Assembly: GCF_017877055.1 (NCBI RefSeq)
Contig: NZ_JAGIPG010000002.1
Location: 1,240,001 to 1,304,000 of the forward strand
Reading direction: 5' to 3'
Length of the DNA: 64,000 nt
DNA from: Neorhizobium galegae
GTDB lineage: Bacteria > Pseudomonadota > Alphaproteobacteria > Rhizobiales > Rhizobiaceae
The stretch's first letter is position 1. Each line of letters opens with the position of its first letter. The position numbers were made by a program, and so were the translations under genes. This document shows positions 43,544 to 51,276 of this stretch, piece by piece. Below the pieces are notes generated by a model that saw only the letters and a list, made by a program, of their open reading frames with translations, searched no databases and had not been told where the DNA came from.

Positions 43544-43798
43544 TCAGTTCGAGCGGTTGACGCCGCTGTAGTAGTCGCCGCTATCCAGATCGGAAGCGCG
43601 GTTATCGCGACCACCGCCATTGTTGAACGGAAGCTTGCCGTCCTGACGATCAATGCTGCCGGTGTTCATGCGATCGACGGATGTGACAGGCCCAGTCTTC
43701 TGGGCGCCCTGATAATAGTCGCCTTCAGCAAGTGCTGCACCGGCGAACGAAACCGAAGCGATCAGAGCTGCGGCGATTGCGGAAGTCATCTTTGTCAT
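43544..43798 (-). CDS. GDYYEG-family small exported protein (copy A)
   Basis: 84 residues. The signal peptide MTKMTSAIAAALIASVSFAG ends in AALA. The mature chain starts EGDYYQGAQKTG, has TGSI in its centre, and ends DSGDYYSGVNRSN. Both terminal motifs have drifted from the DYYEG consensus, and the centre is Gly/Asn/Asp-rich (FNNGGGRDNRASD). A good AAGG signal lies before the ATG. It is the last of the five closely related genes in the direction of transcription. Confidence 0.85.
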   Translation of the reverse strand: MTKMTSAIAAALIASVSFAGAALAEGDYYQGAQKTGPVTSVDRMNTGSIDRQDGKLPFNNGGGRDNRASDLDSGDYYSGVNRSN

Positions 43799-43884
43799 TG
43801 TCTTATCCTTTTCAGAGTTGCCCGCGGCAGTGAGTTTGCGACCCGGCCTGCGGACATATGTTCGATATCTTGAATGTCAGGCCG

Positions 43885-44151
43885 TTAGTTCGGACGAACT
43901 GCGCCTTCGTAATAATCGCCACGGTCCAGGGTGACCGTACCGTCGAACGACTGGTGCGACTGGGCGGAACCCTTGGCGCGAGCGATCGAGCCGGTATAAC
44001 CGAAGCTGTCGACGCGAGCGCCATGGGCGGACTGAGCCTGCTCGGTGGGCTGTGCGCCTTCGTAATAGTCGCCTTCATCGGCGAGAGCGGCGGTGGCGAA
44101 GGAAGCCGAAGCGATGAGAGCTGCGGCGATAGCGGAAGTGATCCTGGTCAT
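43885..44151 (-). CDS. GDYYEG-family small exported protein (copy B)
   Basis: 88 residues. The signal peptide MTRITSAIAAALIASASFAT leads to DEGDYYEGAQ at the mature N-terminus. The centre holds FGYTGSIARAKG, followed by HQSFDGTVTLDRGDYYEGAVRPN to the end. The C-terminal block SFDGTVTLDRGDYYEGAVRP is identical to copy D (44551-44817), so B and D are recent duplicates. The hydrophilic, probably unfolded middle varies most. Likely periplasmic; no catalytic motif, cysteine or membrane anchor. Confidence 0.88.
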   Translation of the reverse strand: MTRITSAIAAALIASASFATAALADEGDYYEGAQPTEQAQSAHGARVDSFGYTGSIARAKGSAQSHQSFDGTVTLDRGDYYEGAVRPN

Positions 44152-44238
44152 TGTGGTAATCCTTTCAGAGTGTTCCGCGGCTTTAAGTTTGCGACCTGGC
44201 CAGCGGACGGTTGTTTCGGTGTGTTGAGTGAACTTCGA

Positions 44239-44463
44239 TTAGTTCGGGCGGTTTGCGCCTTCATAATAGTCGCCGCGACCGACCGGAGCCGGAATCTGGT
44301 GGGCGTTCTGCTGGTCCTTGGCGATGCTGCCGGTCTGAACATGATCGACGGTAGCAGGGGCCTTGGAGGCGCCTTCGTAATAGTCGCCTTCAGCGAGAGC
44401 GACGGAAGCGAAGGAGGCCGAAGCGATGAGGGCAGCGGCGATAGCGGAAGTAATCCTGGTCAT
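44239..44463 (-). CDS. GDYYEG-family small exported protein (copy C)
   Basis: 74 residues. The signal peptide MTRITSAIAAALIASASFAS ends VALA, and the mature start is EGDYYEGASKAP. The centre is TVDHVQTGSIAKDQQN and the end RGDYYEGANRPN. It is nearly the same protein as copy E (44904-45122), differing mainly in a short insertion, HQIPAPVGR. The mature peptide is about 50 residues. Its own AAGG ribosome-binding site lies in the conserved spacer. Confidence 0.88.
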   Translation of the reverse strand: MTRITSAIAAALIASASFASVALAEGDYYEGASKAPATVDHVQTGSIAKDQQNAHQIPAPVGRGDYYEGANRPN

Positions 44464-44550
44464 TGTGGTAGTCCCTTCAGAGTTGTCCGCGGCTCCTAGT
44501 TTGCGACCTGGCCTGCGGATTGTTGTTTCAGTGTGTTGAATGAGCTGCGG

Positions 44551-44817
44551 TTAGTTGGGGCGAACTGCACCTTCATAGTAGTCGCCACGGTCCAGTGTGA
44601 CGGTGCCGTCGAAGGACTGGTTCGACCGGGCGTTGGAGACTGAGCCCGTGTAGCCGTAGCTGGCGGAAGCCTGAGCCTTCTGACGTGTTGCCGGCTGCTG
44701 CTGGCCGGCAGATGGCGGATTGACGCCTTCGTAGTAGTTGCCTTCAGCAAGAGCGGCAGTGGCGAAGGAAGCCGAAGCGATAAGAGCTGCGGCGACAGCG
44801 GAAGTGATCCTGGTCAT
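44551..44817 (-). CDS. GDYYEG-family small exported protein (copy D)
   Basis: 88 residues. The signal peptide MTRITSAVAAALIASASFAT is followed by EGNYYEGVNPP (GN for GD). A Gln/Ala-rich stretch comes next, then SYGYTGSVSNARS, and the same C-terminal SFDGTVTLDRGDYYEGAVRP block as copy B. The N-terminal half of the mature chain is the most diverged part, while signal peptide and tail are kept. This suggests selection on the ends. Confidence 0.88.
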   Translation of the reverse strand: MTRITSAVAAALIASASFATAALAEGNYYEGVNPPSAGQQQPATRQKAQASASYGYTGSVSNARSNQSFDGTVTLDRGDYYEGAVRPN

Positions 44818-44903
44818 TGTGGTAATCCTTTCAGAGTGTTCCGCGGCTTTAAGTTTGCGACCTGGCCTGCGGAGATTGTTTCGGTGTCTTGAATGAGCTG
44901 CGA

Positions 44904-45122
44904 TTAGTTCGGGCGGTTTGCGCCTTCGTAGTAGTCGCCGCGGTCGACCGAAGCCCGGATCTGGTTCTGTTGATCCTGAGCAATGCTGCCGGTCTGAACA
45001 TGATCGACGGTAGCAGAGGCCTTGGAGGCGCCTTCATAATAGTCGCCGTCAGCGAGGGCGACGGAAGCGAACGAGGCCGAAGCGATGAGGGCTGCGGCGA
45101 TAGCGGAAGTGATCTTGGTCAT
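44904..45122 (-). CDS. GDYYEG-family small exported protein (copy E, first in array)
   Basis: 72 residues. The signal peptide MTKITSAIAAALIASASFAS ends VALA, and the mature start is DGDYYEGASKAS. The centre is TVDHVQTGSIAQDQQN and the end DRGDYYEGANRPN. It is first in the direction of transcription, with AAGGACAAAGACA before the ATG and a long AT-rich upstream region that probably carries the main promoter. Close to copy C. Function unknown. Confidence 0.88.
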   Translation of the reverse strand: MTKITSAIAAALIASASFASVALADGDYYEGASKASATVDHVQTGSIAQDQQNQIRASVDRGDYYEGANRPN

Positions 45123-45694
45123 TGTCTTTGTCCTTGGATTATGTTCGGTTCGGTCTTGGGTCGAACCGGAGTGAATTTCTGTTTGCGATGCTGATATCGG
45201 ACCGATCGGTTCGATCCGAAAGCCCTCGTTTCGGCGACTGCTGTCAACGAAACGTTGACAACGAAAATCCTCGCTTAGAAATACCCGTAAAAAGTGCTGA
45301 GCATGCTAATTTTTTGGAAAATACCACAAATAAACCGATTAAGTTACGATTCTGTAAGATAAAAAACAAACAAAAACAGATAGATAAACGGGAAGAAAAG
45401 AATTTGCACCATCCGCGTGTGGGTTTTGGCGGATCGCGACTTTTTTATGGTTTTTTTGCGGCATAAAACGGGTGCAAGGGGTATGCAAGCTTTTCACAAA
45501 ACTGTGACATGGGAAATTCCGCGAAATTCCGGGATCAAAATCGATGCCGTTTCCGTGATCAGATTGCCTTTTCTTGATGCGGCGCAGCAAAAGATTGAGG
45601 CAGCCCTTGACGGGTAGAAGCGAAAAATGGCCGTGCCCTTGCCGGCGCGACCATCTCTGCACTTCTTTATATGGGACGATATTGGGTAATCGGC
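45123..45694. other. Long AT-rich gene-free interval upstream of the array
   Basis: About 570 bases upstream of the first array gene and downstream of the DUF2147 gene. The part at 45290-45480 is strikingly AT-rich (AAAAAACAAACAAAAACAGA, TTTTTTATGG, TTTTTTTGCGGC) compared with the rest of the window. No frame has both a ribosome-binding site and plausible codon use. It probably carries the array promoter and may hold a small RNA or a nucleoid-protein binding region. Confidence 0.5.
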
Positions 45695-46033
45695 TTAGAG
45701 GCGCGTCCACGTCTGCGACTTGCAGAGGATGGCGAGAACACAGCCCTTCATCTTGAGCGAATTGCCGCTGACCGAACCGGACCCGCTATAGGTCTTGTCT
45801 TCCGCCGGGTCGGTGATCTCGCCGCTATATTCGCCGTCCTTGCCGGAGAGCTTGCCGATCTGTTTGCCGGAATGTTTGCCCGTCTTCAGCGTCACGCAAT
45901 AGGCAGTGCCGCATTTGCCGATCACTGCGGTTTCGCCGCTGGCGGTCTTCCAGTTGCCTTCGATAGGTTCGGCCGCCAAGGCTCCGGTCGCGGCAAGTGT
46001 CAGCACGGCAGCAAGCATCAGTCTGTGCATCAT
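45695..46033 (-). CDS. DUF2147-family exported protein
   Basis: 112 residues. The signal peptide MMHRLMLAAVLTLAATGALA is followed by EPIEGNWKTASGETAVIGKC, KIGKLSG-like repeats, GEITDPAEDKTYSGSG and MKGCVLAILCKSQTWTR at the end, the typical DUF2147 order. Members are periplasmic lipocalin-like or beta-rich proteins without proven function. GGAGG eight bases before the tandem ATG codons fixes the start near 46033; a frame extending to 46144 is not credible. Confidence 0.85.
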   Translation of the reverse strand: MMHRLMLAAVLTLAATGALAAEPIEGNWKTASGETAVIGKCGTAYCVTLKTGKHSGKQIGKLSGKDGEYSGEITDPAEDKTYSGSGSVSGNSLKMKGCVLAILCKSQTWTRL

Positions 46034-46564
46034 GATAGGTTCCTCCTTCGCTTCCGCCGCCGAGCCTTCGCAGCAACAAACGGCACGGTTTCCTCCAGTT
46101 CGCACTCCTCTGCACGAACTCGCGCCGAAATTTATCTTACGCACACGTAAAGGTAAATATCAGATTGGCTGAAAGCGGCGGAATTTCCGCGCTCGGGGAG
46201 GGCACTTTTTCCACAGGCCGGAGACGAATTGGCCGATGCGACCCGGATTCGTAGTTAGCGATCGGTTTAATTCGTTTTCTAAATTTTCCGTAAAAATCTC
46301 CGCAAATTCCTTAAAATGCAAGGCATCCCATGTTTAACAAAAGCTCAAGTTTACGAAGCGTTTGAACTTTGTTTTCGTTGAATTAATCATGCTTTTTAGG
46401 CGTCTTTTGGAAGGTTTGGCCCATAGTGAAGTCATCAAACGAGCGGGAAAAACCGCCGGCCGGAAGGATCGAAACAGCCGCTTGAAGACGGTGATCCGGA
46501 CGGAGCCCGAAAGGGCAAAAACAGGGCAGACGACGAATAACAGGCTTTAACAGGGATCAAACCG
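46034..46564. other. AT-rich gene-free interval
   Basis: About 530 bases between the divergent DUF2147 and Sel1-like genes. It includes AT-rich runs (AATTTTCCGTAAAAATCTCC, TTGTTTTCGTTGAATTAATC). A 62-codon frame at 46362-46550 lacks a ribosome-binding site and likely codon use, so I do not call it. Presumably both promoters lie here. Confidence 0.4.
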
Positions 46565-46831
46565 ATGGCACGCTTTGAAATGAACAATTCCGGAATGGAC
46601 ACCATGGGTGGCGAGACCCGCGCCGACACTTTCTGCGAAATGGGCCTGATGTATGCGACCGGCCGTGGTTGCGACGTCGATCTCGTTTCCGCTCACAAAT
46701 GGCTCAACATCGCCGCGATCAAGGGCTCCGACCGCGCCGCCGAACTGCGCGCCGACCTCGCGCAGACGATGAGCAAGATGCAGCTGGCCGCCGCACTGCG
46801 CGCCGCGCGCGAATGGATGACCATGCACTGA
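46565..46831 (+). CDS. Single-unit Sel1-like repeat protein
   Basis: 88 residues. The core is ADTFCEMGLMYATGRGCDVDLVSAHKWLNIAAIKGSDRAAELRADL, one complete Sel1/TPR-like helical pair, followed by a helix rich in Ala and Met. No signal peptide. Sel1 repeats mediate protein contacts; one repeat is very short for the family, so this may be an adaptor or regulatory peptide. AGGGATC lies before the ATG, and a clear terminator follows at 46971. Confidence 0.8.
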   Translation: MARFEMNNSGMDTMGGETRADTFCEMGLMYATGRGCDVDLVSAHKWLNIAAIKGSDRAAELRADLAQTMSKMQLAAALRAAREWMTMH

Positions 46832-46970
46832 GCTCCAGGGGGCGCCGTGGTCGACGAATTGACCGGTCCCCCAAGAGGGCCGGCAGGAGAACAATCCAAA
46901 AGACATCAACCCAAAAGGGATCGGGAGATAGGGCGGTCGGATCTGGACGGGGGTCGACGCCTGACATTGA

Positions 46971-47013
46971 GACCGCGACCGGCAGGAACAAGGCCGGCGC
47001 GGTCATTTTCTTT
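46971..47013 (+). terminator. Intrinsic terminator after the Sel1-like gene
   Basis: A long GC-rich stem, GACCGCGACCGGC (46971-46983) with GCCGGCGCGGTC (46993-47004), is followed by ATTTTCTTTT on the plus strand. Confidence 0.8.
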
Positions 47014-47018
47014 TGGTT

Positions 47019-48128
47019 TTAGAGAGCCTTCAGCACCTTCGGCAGGGCTTCTTCGAAAAGCGCCATGTCCGATTCCGGCCCCGTGCTCACGCGGATGCAG
47101 CGGTTGAGCGGCGCCACACCCGGCATGCGGATGAAAACGCCGTGCTCCATCAGCCCATCGACGATCGAACGCGCATAGGCGCCGTCGCGGCCGCAATCGA
47201 TCGCCACGAAATTGGTCGCCGAGGCAAGTGGCTTCAGCCCGTTGGCTTCAGCGATTGCGGCGATCCGCTCCCGCGAGGCCTTGATCTGCCCGATGACCTG
47301 GCCGAGATAGGCCTGGTCCTTCAGCGCCGCGAGTGCGGCGGCGACGCCGATCCGGTTCATGCCGAAATGGTTGCGGATCTTGTCGAAGGCCTCGGCCGTG
47401 CCGGGCGTCGAGATCGCATAACCAACGCGAGAGCCCGCCATGCCGTACGCCTTCGAGAAGGTCCGGGTGCGGATGATGTTCGGCCGGTCGATCAGGGCGG
47501 AGATATCCGGTGTCGCGCCGGCCGGTCCGGTTTCGCAATAGGCCTCGTCGAGGATCATCAGGCAGGTTTCCGGCAGCGCCTTGGCAAAAGCGACGATGCT
47601 GTCGGCATCCCACCAGCTTCCCATCGGATTGTCGGGATTGGCGAAATAGACGAGCGGCGCGTTTTCGCGGCGGACGGCTTCCATCAGCCCGCCGAGGTTT
47701 TCCCGATCGTCGACATAAGGCACCGTCACCAGCCGGCCGCCATGGCCTGCCACATGGAAGTTGAAGGTCGGGTAGGCCCCGAACGAGGTGACGACCGGCA
47801 AGCCCGGCTCGATCACCATCCGGACGATCAGCCCGAGCAGGCTGTCTATGCCTTCGCCGACCGCAATGTTGTTGGGCTGGCAGCCCAGATGCGAGGCGAG
47901 CGCCTGCTTGAGCTCGAAATTTTCCGGATCCGCATATTTCCAGGTGCTTGCGGCCGCGGCGCTGATCGCCTCGATGACGGAAGGCGCCGGGCCGAAGCCG
48001 TTTTCATTGGCGCCGATACGGGCTTTCACCATGAGGCCACGATTGCGCTCGATAGCCTCGGGACCGACGAAGGGGACGCTGGCGGGAAGGGCGCTGATCA
48101 GAGGTGTAAAACGCGAGAATGCAGGCAT
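47019..48128 (-). CDS. HisC-like PLP aminotransferase
   Basis: A 369-residue fold-type I aminotransferase of the histidinol-phosphate aminotransferase group. IGANENGFGPAPSV is the N-terminal arm, GEGIDSLLGLIVR the phosphate region, FANPDNPMGSWW and ILDEAYCE the cofactor-binding loops, and RTRTFSKAYGMAGSRVGYA the Schiff-base lysine. It is not in a his operon, so it may act on aromatic amino acids, phenylpyruvate-type keto acids or histidinol phosphate as a second copy. A LysR gene lies just upstream on the same strand. Confidence 0.9.
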   Translation of the reverse strand: MPAFSRFTPLISALPASVPFVGPEAIERNRGLMVKARIGANENGFGPAPSVIEAISAAAASTWKYADPENFELKQALASHLGCQPNNIAVGEGIDSLLGLIVRMVIEPGLPVVTSFGAYPTFNFHVAGHGGRLVTVPYVDDRENLGGLMEAVRRENAPLVYFANPDNPMGSWWDADSIVAFAKALPETCLMILDEAYCETGPAGATPDISALIDRPNIIRTRTFSKAYGMAGSRVGYAISTPGTAEAFDKIRNHFGMNRIGVAAALAALKDQAYLGQVIGQIKASRERIAAIAEANGLKPLASATNFVAIDCGRDGAYARSIVDGLMEHGVFIRMPGVAPLNRCIRVSTGPESDMALFEEALPKVLKAL

Positions 48129-48203
48129 GGACTTCAGTTCCGGTTCTCAAAACCGGCACACAATAGGATCGATTCACCGGCATGCAAGTCCGCTTGAGAC
48201 CGA

Positions 48204-49076
48204 TTAGGCTTCATCGCCGCTAAATCTTTTCGCCTCCCGTTTGAAAAGCGCGTCGAGCCTTTCGATGACCTGACGTACCTCCGGCCGGTGCCGGTCGTCG
48301 TCATTGGCGACGATCCACATCGTATAGGTAAGCTCTGGGATGATGCCGCCCTCTTGCACCAGCCCGGGGAACTCATCGCCGATGAAGCAGGGCAGCACGC
48401 CGCGTCCGTTGCCGGCAGCGATCAGTCTCGGCAGAATCTCCGGCGAATTGGTCCACGTGCGGATGTGAGTCTCGCGATGCTGGAACACCCATTTGTCGGC
48501 CGGCGAATGGGAGCTTTCGGTGCCGATTGAAATCCACGGCATGGCCTCGTCTTCGGCAAGGCCTTCTGCCCTATATATAGAGTGTGCGACGGCGACCGAT
48601 CGGCGGATCGCCACATTGCCGGATTCCGGCCGCCGTCCGACGACCCCGACATCCGCCTCGCGATAGGTGAAATCCACGCCCTTGTGCAACGACTTGCAGC
48701 AGAGCCGGAACCGGTCCTCCTTGCCCCGGATCTCGGACGTGTGCTCGCCGACGAAACCGGCAAGCCAGGCATCGGCGCCGATCGAAACGATCGGCATGGC
48801 GAAGGCCTGCGCCTTCCAGTCGACGATGTTGTCAACGGTCTTCTGCATGGCGCGGACATGTTCGAGCAGCGTCTCGCCGTCCGGCGCCAGCCGGTAGCCT
48901 TGCTGGCTGCGCACGAAAAGGGTCCGGCCGGTCGTCCGCTCGAGCGCCAGCATCCGCCGGCCGATCGTCGGTGCGCTGATGCCCGTACGGGCGGCGGCGG
49001 CGCTTAGAGCGCCCTCGCTCGCCACATGCAGAAACAGCTTCAGATCGTCCCAGCCGGCATCCGTCATCTCAGCCAC
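48204..49076 (-). CDS. LysR-family transcriptional regulator
   Basis: 290 residues. The N-terminal helix-turn-helix is LKLFLHVASEGALSAAAARTGISAPTIGRRMLALERTTGRTLF. The effector domain is about 200 residues with a helical hinge, and SIYRAEGLAEDEAMPWISIG lies in its second subdomain. Ligand and targets are unknown. It is 75 bases upstream of the HisC-like aminotransferase, so the two could share a transcript, although LysR regulators are more often divergent from their targets. The N-terminus is wordier (MAEMTDAGWDD) than typical LysR proteins. Confidence 0.9.
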   Translation of the reverse strand: MAEMTDAGWDDLKLFLHVASEGALSAAAARTGISAPTIGRRMLALERTTGRTLFVRSQQGYRLAPDGETLLEHVRAMQKTVDNIVDWKAQAFAMPIVSIGADAWLAGFVGEHTSEIRGKEDRFRLCCKSLHKGVDFTYREADVGVVGRRPESGNVAIRRSVAVAHSIYRAEGLAEDEAMPWISIGTESSHSPADKWVFQHRETHIRTWTNSPEILPRLIAAGNGRGVLPCFIGDEFPGLVQEGGIIPELTYTMWIVANDDDRHRPEVRQVIERLDALFKREAKRFSGDEA

Positions 49077-49418
49077 CTTAGAGTTTCAGCGATGATCTTT
49101 CCATCGTTCATGGATGAAAGATGGCTTTCGCCGGCGCGTCTACAAGCCGGCGCCGCAAACCACTAGCTCGACGGCATCACATCATAGATGGAGTGACCGC
49201 CATGCTTCTCAACCGGGTAAGACTTTGCGAACAGATGAATAGGAGGAAGCTCTGCCGGAACGGGCGGCGGGATTCGATGGCCGATCCCCTTGCCGATCCT
49301 CTGGAAGGCGCCGAGTGGCGCGGGCTGCTGTGGAGCGTACCGCTTCTCTCGTGGTTGACGGGTGGTCACGACAGGCGGCGGGCGAAGAAGGCCCGCCGGC
49401 CGCGGCCCGACCTGGCGG
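49077..49418. other. Gene-free interval
   Basis: About 340 bases upstream of the LysR gene. Frames on both strands (for example 49121-49486 plus, 49163-49435 minus) are Arg/Pro-rich and lack start signals, typical of chance frames in GC-rich DNA. Nothing else is evident. Confidence 0.4.
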
Positions 49419-49772
49419 TCAGTGGCTGGTCTCAAAACTCAGTCGGATCACGTGATGCAGAAATTCGGCATCGATCAGCATGTTGAAACCGATCGTGACC
49501 CGTTCTTCTTCGCGGCGGATCACCGTGCATCCGATGTCGTCATGGATGCCGAGGATTTCGAGGAAGAAGTTGTTGGGCATCGGCAGGGTCGGGCCGACCT
49601 CGATTTCCGCACCGTACAGCGAGATGCTGCGGATCAGGCAGCGGAAGCTCGTTTTGGTGCTGAGATGATGACCGACAAGGATGACCTTGCCGGGGCGATC
49701 GATCGTGAACTTCTCGAAAGCCTGGTCGCGCGGGCCGTCTTTTCTGGTGTCCTGGTCCATATTCAAGGGCAT
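49419..49772 (-). CDS. PilZ-domain protein, putative c-di-GMP receptor
   Basis: 117 residues. A PilZ beta-barrel fills the chain: RPGKVILVGHHLSTKTSFRC, RSISLYGAEIEVGP (the D/NxSxxG-like site), and CTVIRREEERVTIGFNML. The usual RxxxR switch before the barrel is not clear (KFTIDRPGK), so cyclic di-GMP binding is uncertain. AGGAGGGCGTC directly before the ATG at 49772 fixes the start; a frame from 49826 is longer by 18 residues. Location cytosolic; partner unknown. Confidence 0.78.
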   Translation of the reverse strand: MPLNMDQDTRKDGPRDQAFEKFTIDRPGKVILVGHHLSTKTSFRCLIRSISLYGAEIEVGPTLPMPNNFFLEILGIHDDIGCTVIRREEERVTIGFNMLIDAEFLHHVIRLSFETSH

Positions 49773-50047
49773 GACGCCCTCCTGTTTCATTCCTACCATG
49801 TGACTATATTCCTCCTGCGCTGACACATTCTGAAACGGAATGATAAAATACGACGGATATCGCCGAAAAATCCGGCATTTGATCGCTGACGAGGCGGCTT
49901 TTCCTTGGCGTATGGAACAGCTGCGAACTCAAAGCGCGTAATCGGGCATGTCGCGTTGTTGACGGACCGGTGTCGCGGGGATACCCCTTTCGATCGGATC
50001 AATGGTGCTATCTCAACGGAAACCATGATCGGTATGGGGAGCGAAAC

Positions 50048-51265
50048 GTGACGGGCAGGTTGGTTATCATCGGTGGCGGGCAGGCGGGTTTTGCGCTGGC
50101 TGCGAAACTCCGGGCCTTGAAGGATGCGCGGCCGATTACGATCATCGGTTCGGAAGACGTGATCCCTTACCAGCGCCCGCCGCTCTCCAAGAAATACCTG
50201 CTCGGCGAAATGGAATTCGACCGGCTGACCTTCCGGCCCGAAAGCTGGTTTGCCGAACACGATGTCGAGCTTCTCCTCTCGACCTATGTCGAGGAGATCG
50301 ACCGCGAGACTAGGCGTGTGCGCATGCAGGACGGCGCGGTCATCGAATATGACACCTTGGCGCTCGCCACCGGCTCGACGCCGCGCACGCTGCCGGCAAG
50401 TGTCGGCGGCGATCTCGACGGCGTCTTCACCGTGCGCGACAAGCGCGATGCCGACCTGCTCGCCAGCGAAATGAAGCCTGGCCGCCGGCTCCTTATTATA
50501 GGTGGCGGTTATATCGGCCTCGAAGCGGCGGCAGTTGCCCGCCACCTCGGCCTCGAAGTGACGCTGATCGAAATGGCCGATCGAATCCTTCAGCGAGTCG
50601 CCGCAAAGGAGACCGCCGACGTGATGCGCGACATCCATGCCGGCCATGGCGTCGTCATCCGCGAAAAGACCGGCCTGCACAAACTGATCGGTGAGAATGG
50701 CAGGGTGCGCGCCGCCGAGCTGTCCGACGGCAGCACGATCGATGTCGATTTCGTCATCGTCGGCATCGGCGTGAAACCGAACGACGAGCTGGCGCAGCAA
50801 TGCGGCCTCGAGGTCGGCAACGGCGTCATCGTCGATGAGTTCGCCCGTACCTCCGATCCCTCGATCTTCGCCATGGGCGACTGCGCCATGTTGCCCTGGA
50901 AGGGTAAGCGCATCCGTCTCGAATCGGTACAGAACGCCGTCGACCAGGCGGAGGCTGCCGCCGCGGTGATCGCCGGCGGCACCACGCCCTATGACGCAAA
51001 ACCGTGGTTCTGGTCCGACCAGTACGACGTGAAGCTGCAGATCGCTGGCTTCAACATGGGGTATGACGAGACGCTGGTGCGCAAGGGCGCCCGCGAGGGC
51101 AGCCTGTCGATCTGGTATTTCCGCGAGGGGCGGTTCATCGCCGTCGATGCGATCAACGACGCCAAGGCCTATGTGAGCGGCAAGAAGCTGCTCGAAACCG
51201 GCATAGAACCGAGCCGCGCCGTCCTTGCCGACCCCGCCGCTGATCTGAAACAACTCCTCGCCTGA
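50048..51265 (+). CDS. FAD-dependent ferredoxin-reductase-like oxidoreductase
   Basis: 405 residues of the rhodocoxin/putidaredoxin-reductase group. FAD loop VIIGGGQAGFALAAKLR; NAD loop LLIIGGGYIGLEAAAVARHL near residue 145; FAMGDCAM for FAD; and a C-terminal Reductase_C domain (WFWSDQYDVKLQIAGF). It would carry electrons from NADH to a 2Fe-2S ferredoxin serving a P450 or oxygenase, none of which is in the window. The start is a GTG at 50048 with GGGGAGCGAAAC before it; the frame runs further upstream without similarity. It is 11 bases ahead of the aldolase gene. Confidence 0.92.
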   Translation: MTGRLVIIGGGQAGFALAAKLRALKDARPITIIGSEDVIPYQRPPLSKKYLLGEMEFDRLTFRPESWFAEHDVELLLSTYVEEIDRETRRVRMQDGAVIEYDTLALATGSTPRTLPASVGGDLDGVFTVRDKRDADLLASEMKPGRRLLIIGGGYIGLEAAAVARHLGLEVTLIEMADRILQRVAAKETADVMRDIHAGHGVVIREKTGLHKLIGENGRVRAAELSDGSTIDVDFVIVGIGVKPNDELAQQCGLEVGNGVIVDEFARTSDPSIFAMGDCAMLPWKGKRIRLESVQNAVDQAEAAAAVIAGGTTPYDAKPWFWSDQYDVKLQIAGFNMGYDETLVRKGAREGSLSIWYFREGRFIAVDAINDAKAYVSGKKLLETGIEPSRAVLADPAADLKQLLA

Positions 51266-51276
51266 AGGAAACGCCC

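Larger units (their letters stand above)
43799..44903 (-). repeat. Conserved spacers of the small-protein array
   Basis: Four spacers of 86-87 bases (43799-43884, 44152-44238, 44464-44550, 44818-44903) share the order CTTTCAGAGT, CCGCGG, GTTTGCGACC, GGCCTGCGG, TTTCGGTGT, TTGAATGAGCTGCG. Each therefore repeats with its gene as a unit of roughly 310-350 bases. CCGC and GCGG blocks in each could pair as a small hairpin between coding sequences. The ribosome-binding site of the next gene lies inside the repeat. Not a CRISPR: the intervals between spacers are coding. Confidence 0.8.

Noticed and set aside
43799..44903. Regular repeats of about 310-350 bases resembling a CRISPR or satellite array
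   Set aside because: The intervals between the conserved spacers are intact related coding sequences with signal peptides, so this is a gene array.
45122..45466. 114-codon plus-strand frame starting at the first array gene
   Set aside because: Runs through AT-rich DNA with Lys/Asn-rich content unlike any neighbour and has no start signal.
46362..46550. 62-codon frame in the AT-rich gap before the Sel1-like gene
   Set aside because: No ribosome-binding site, no recognisable features and composition like the flanking non-coding DNA.
49121..49486. Overlapping frames on both strands upstream of the LysR gene
   Set aside because: Arg/Pro-rich chance frames, no start signals, end inside the PilZ gene.
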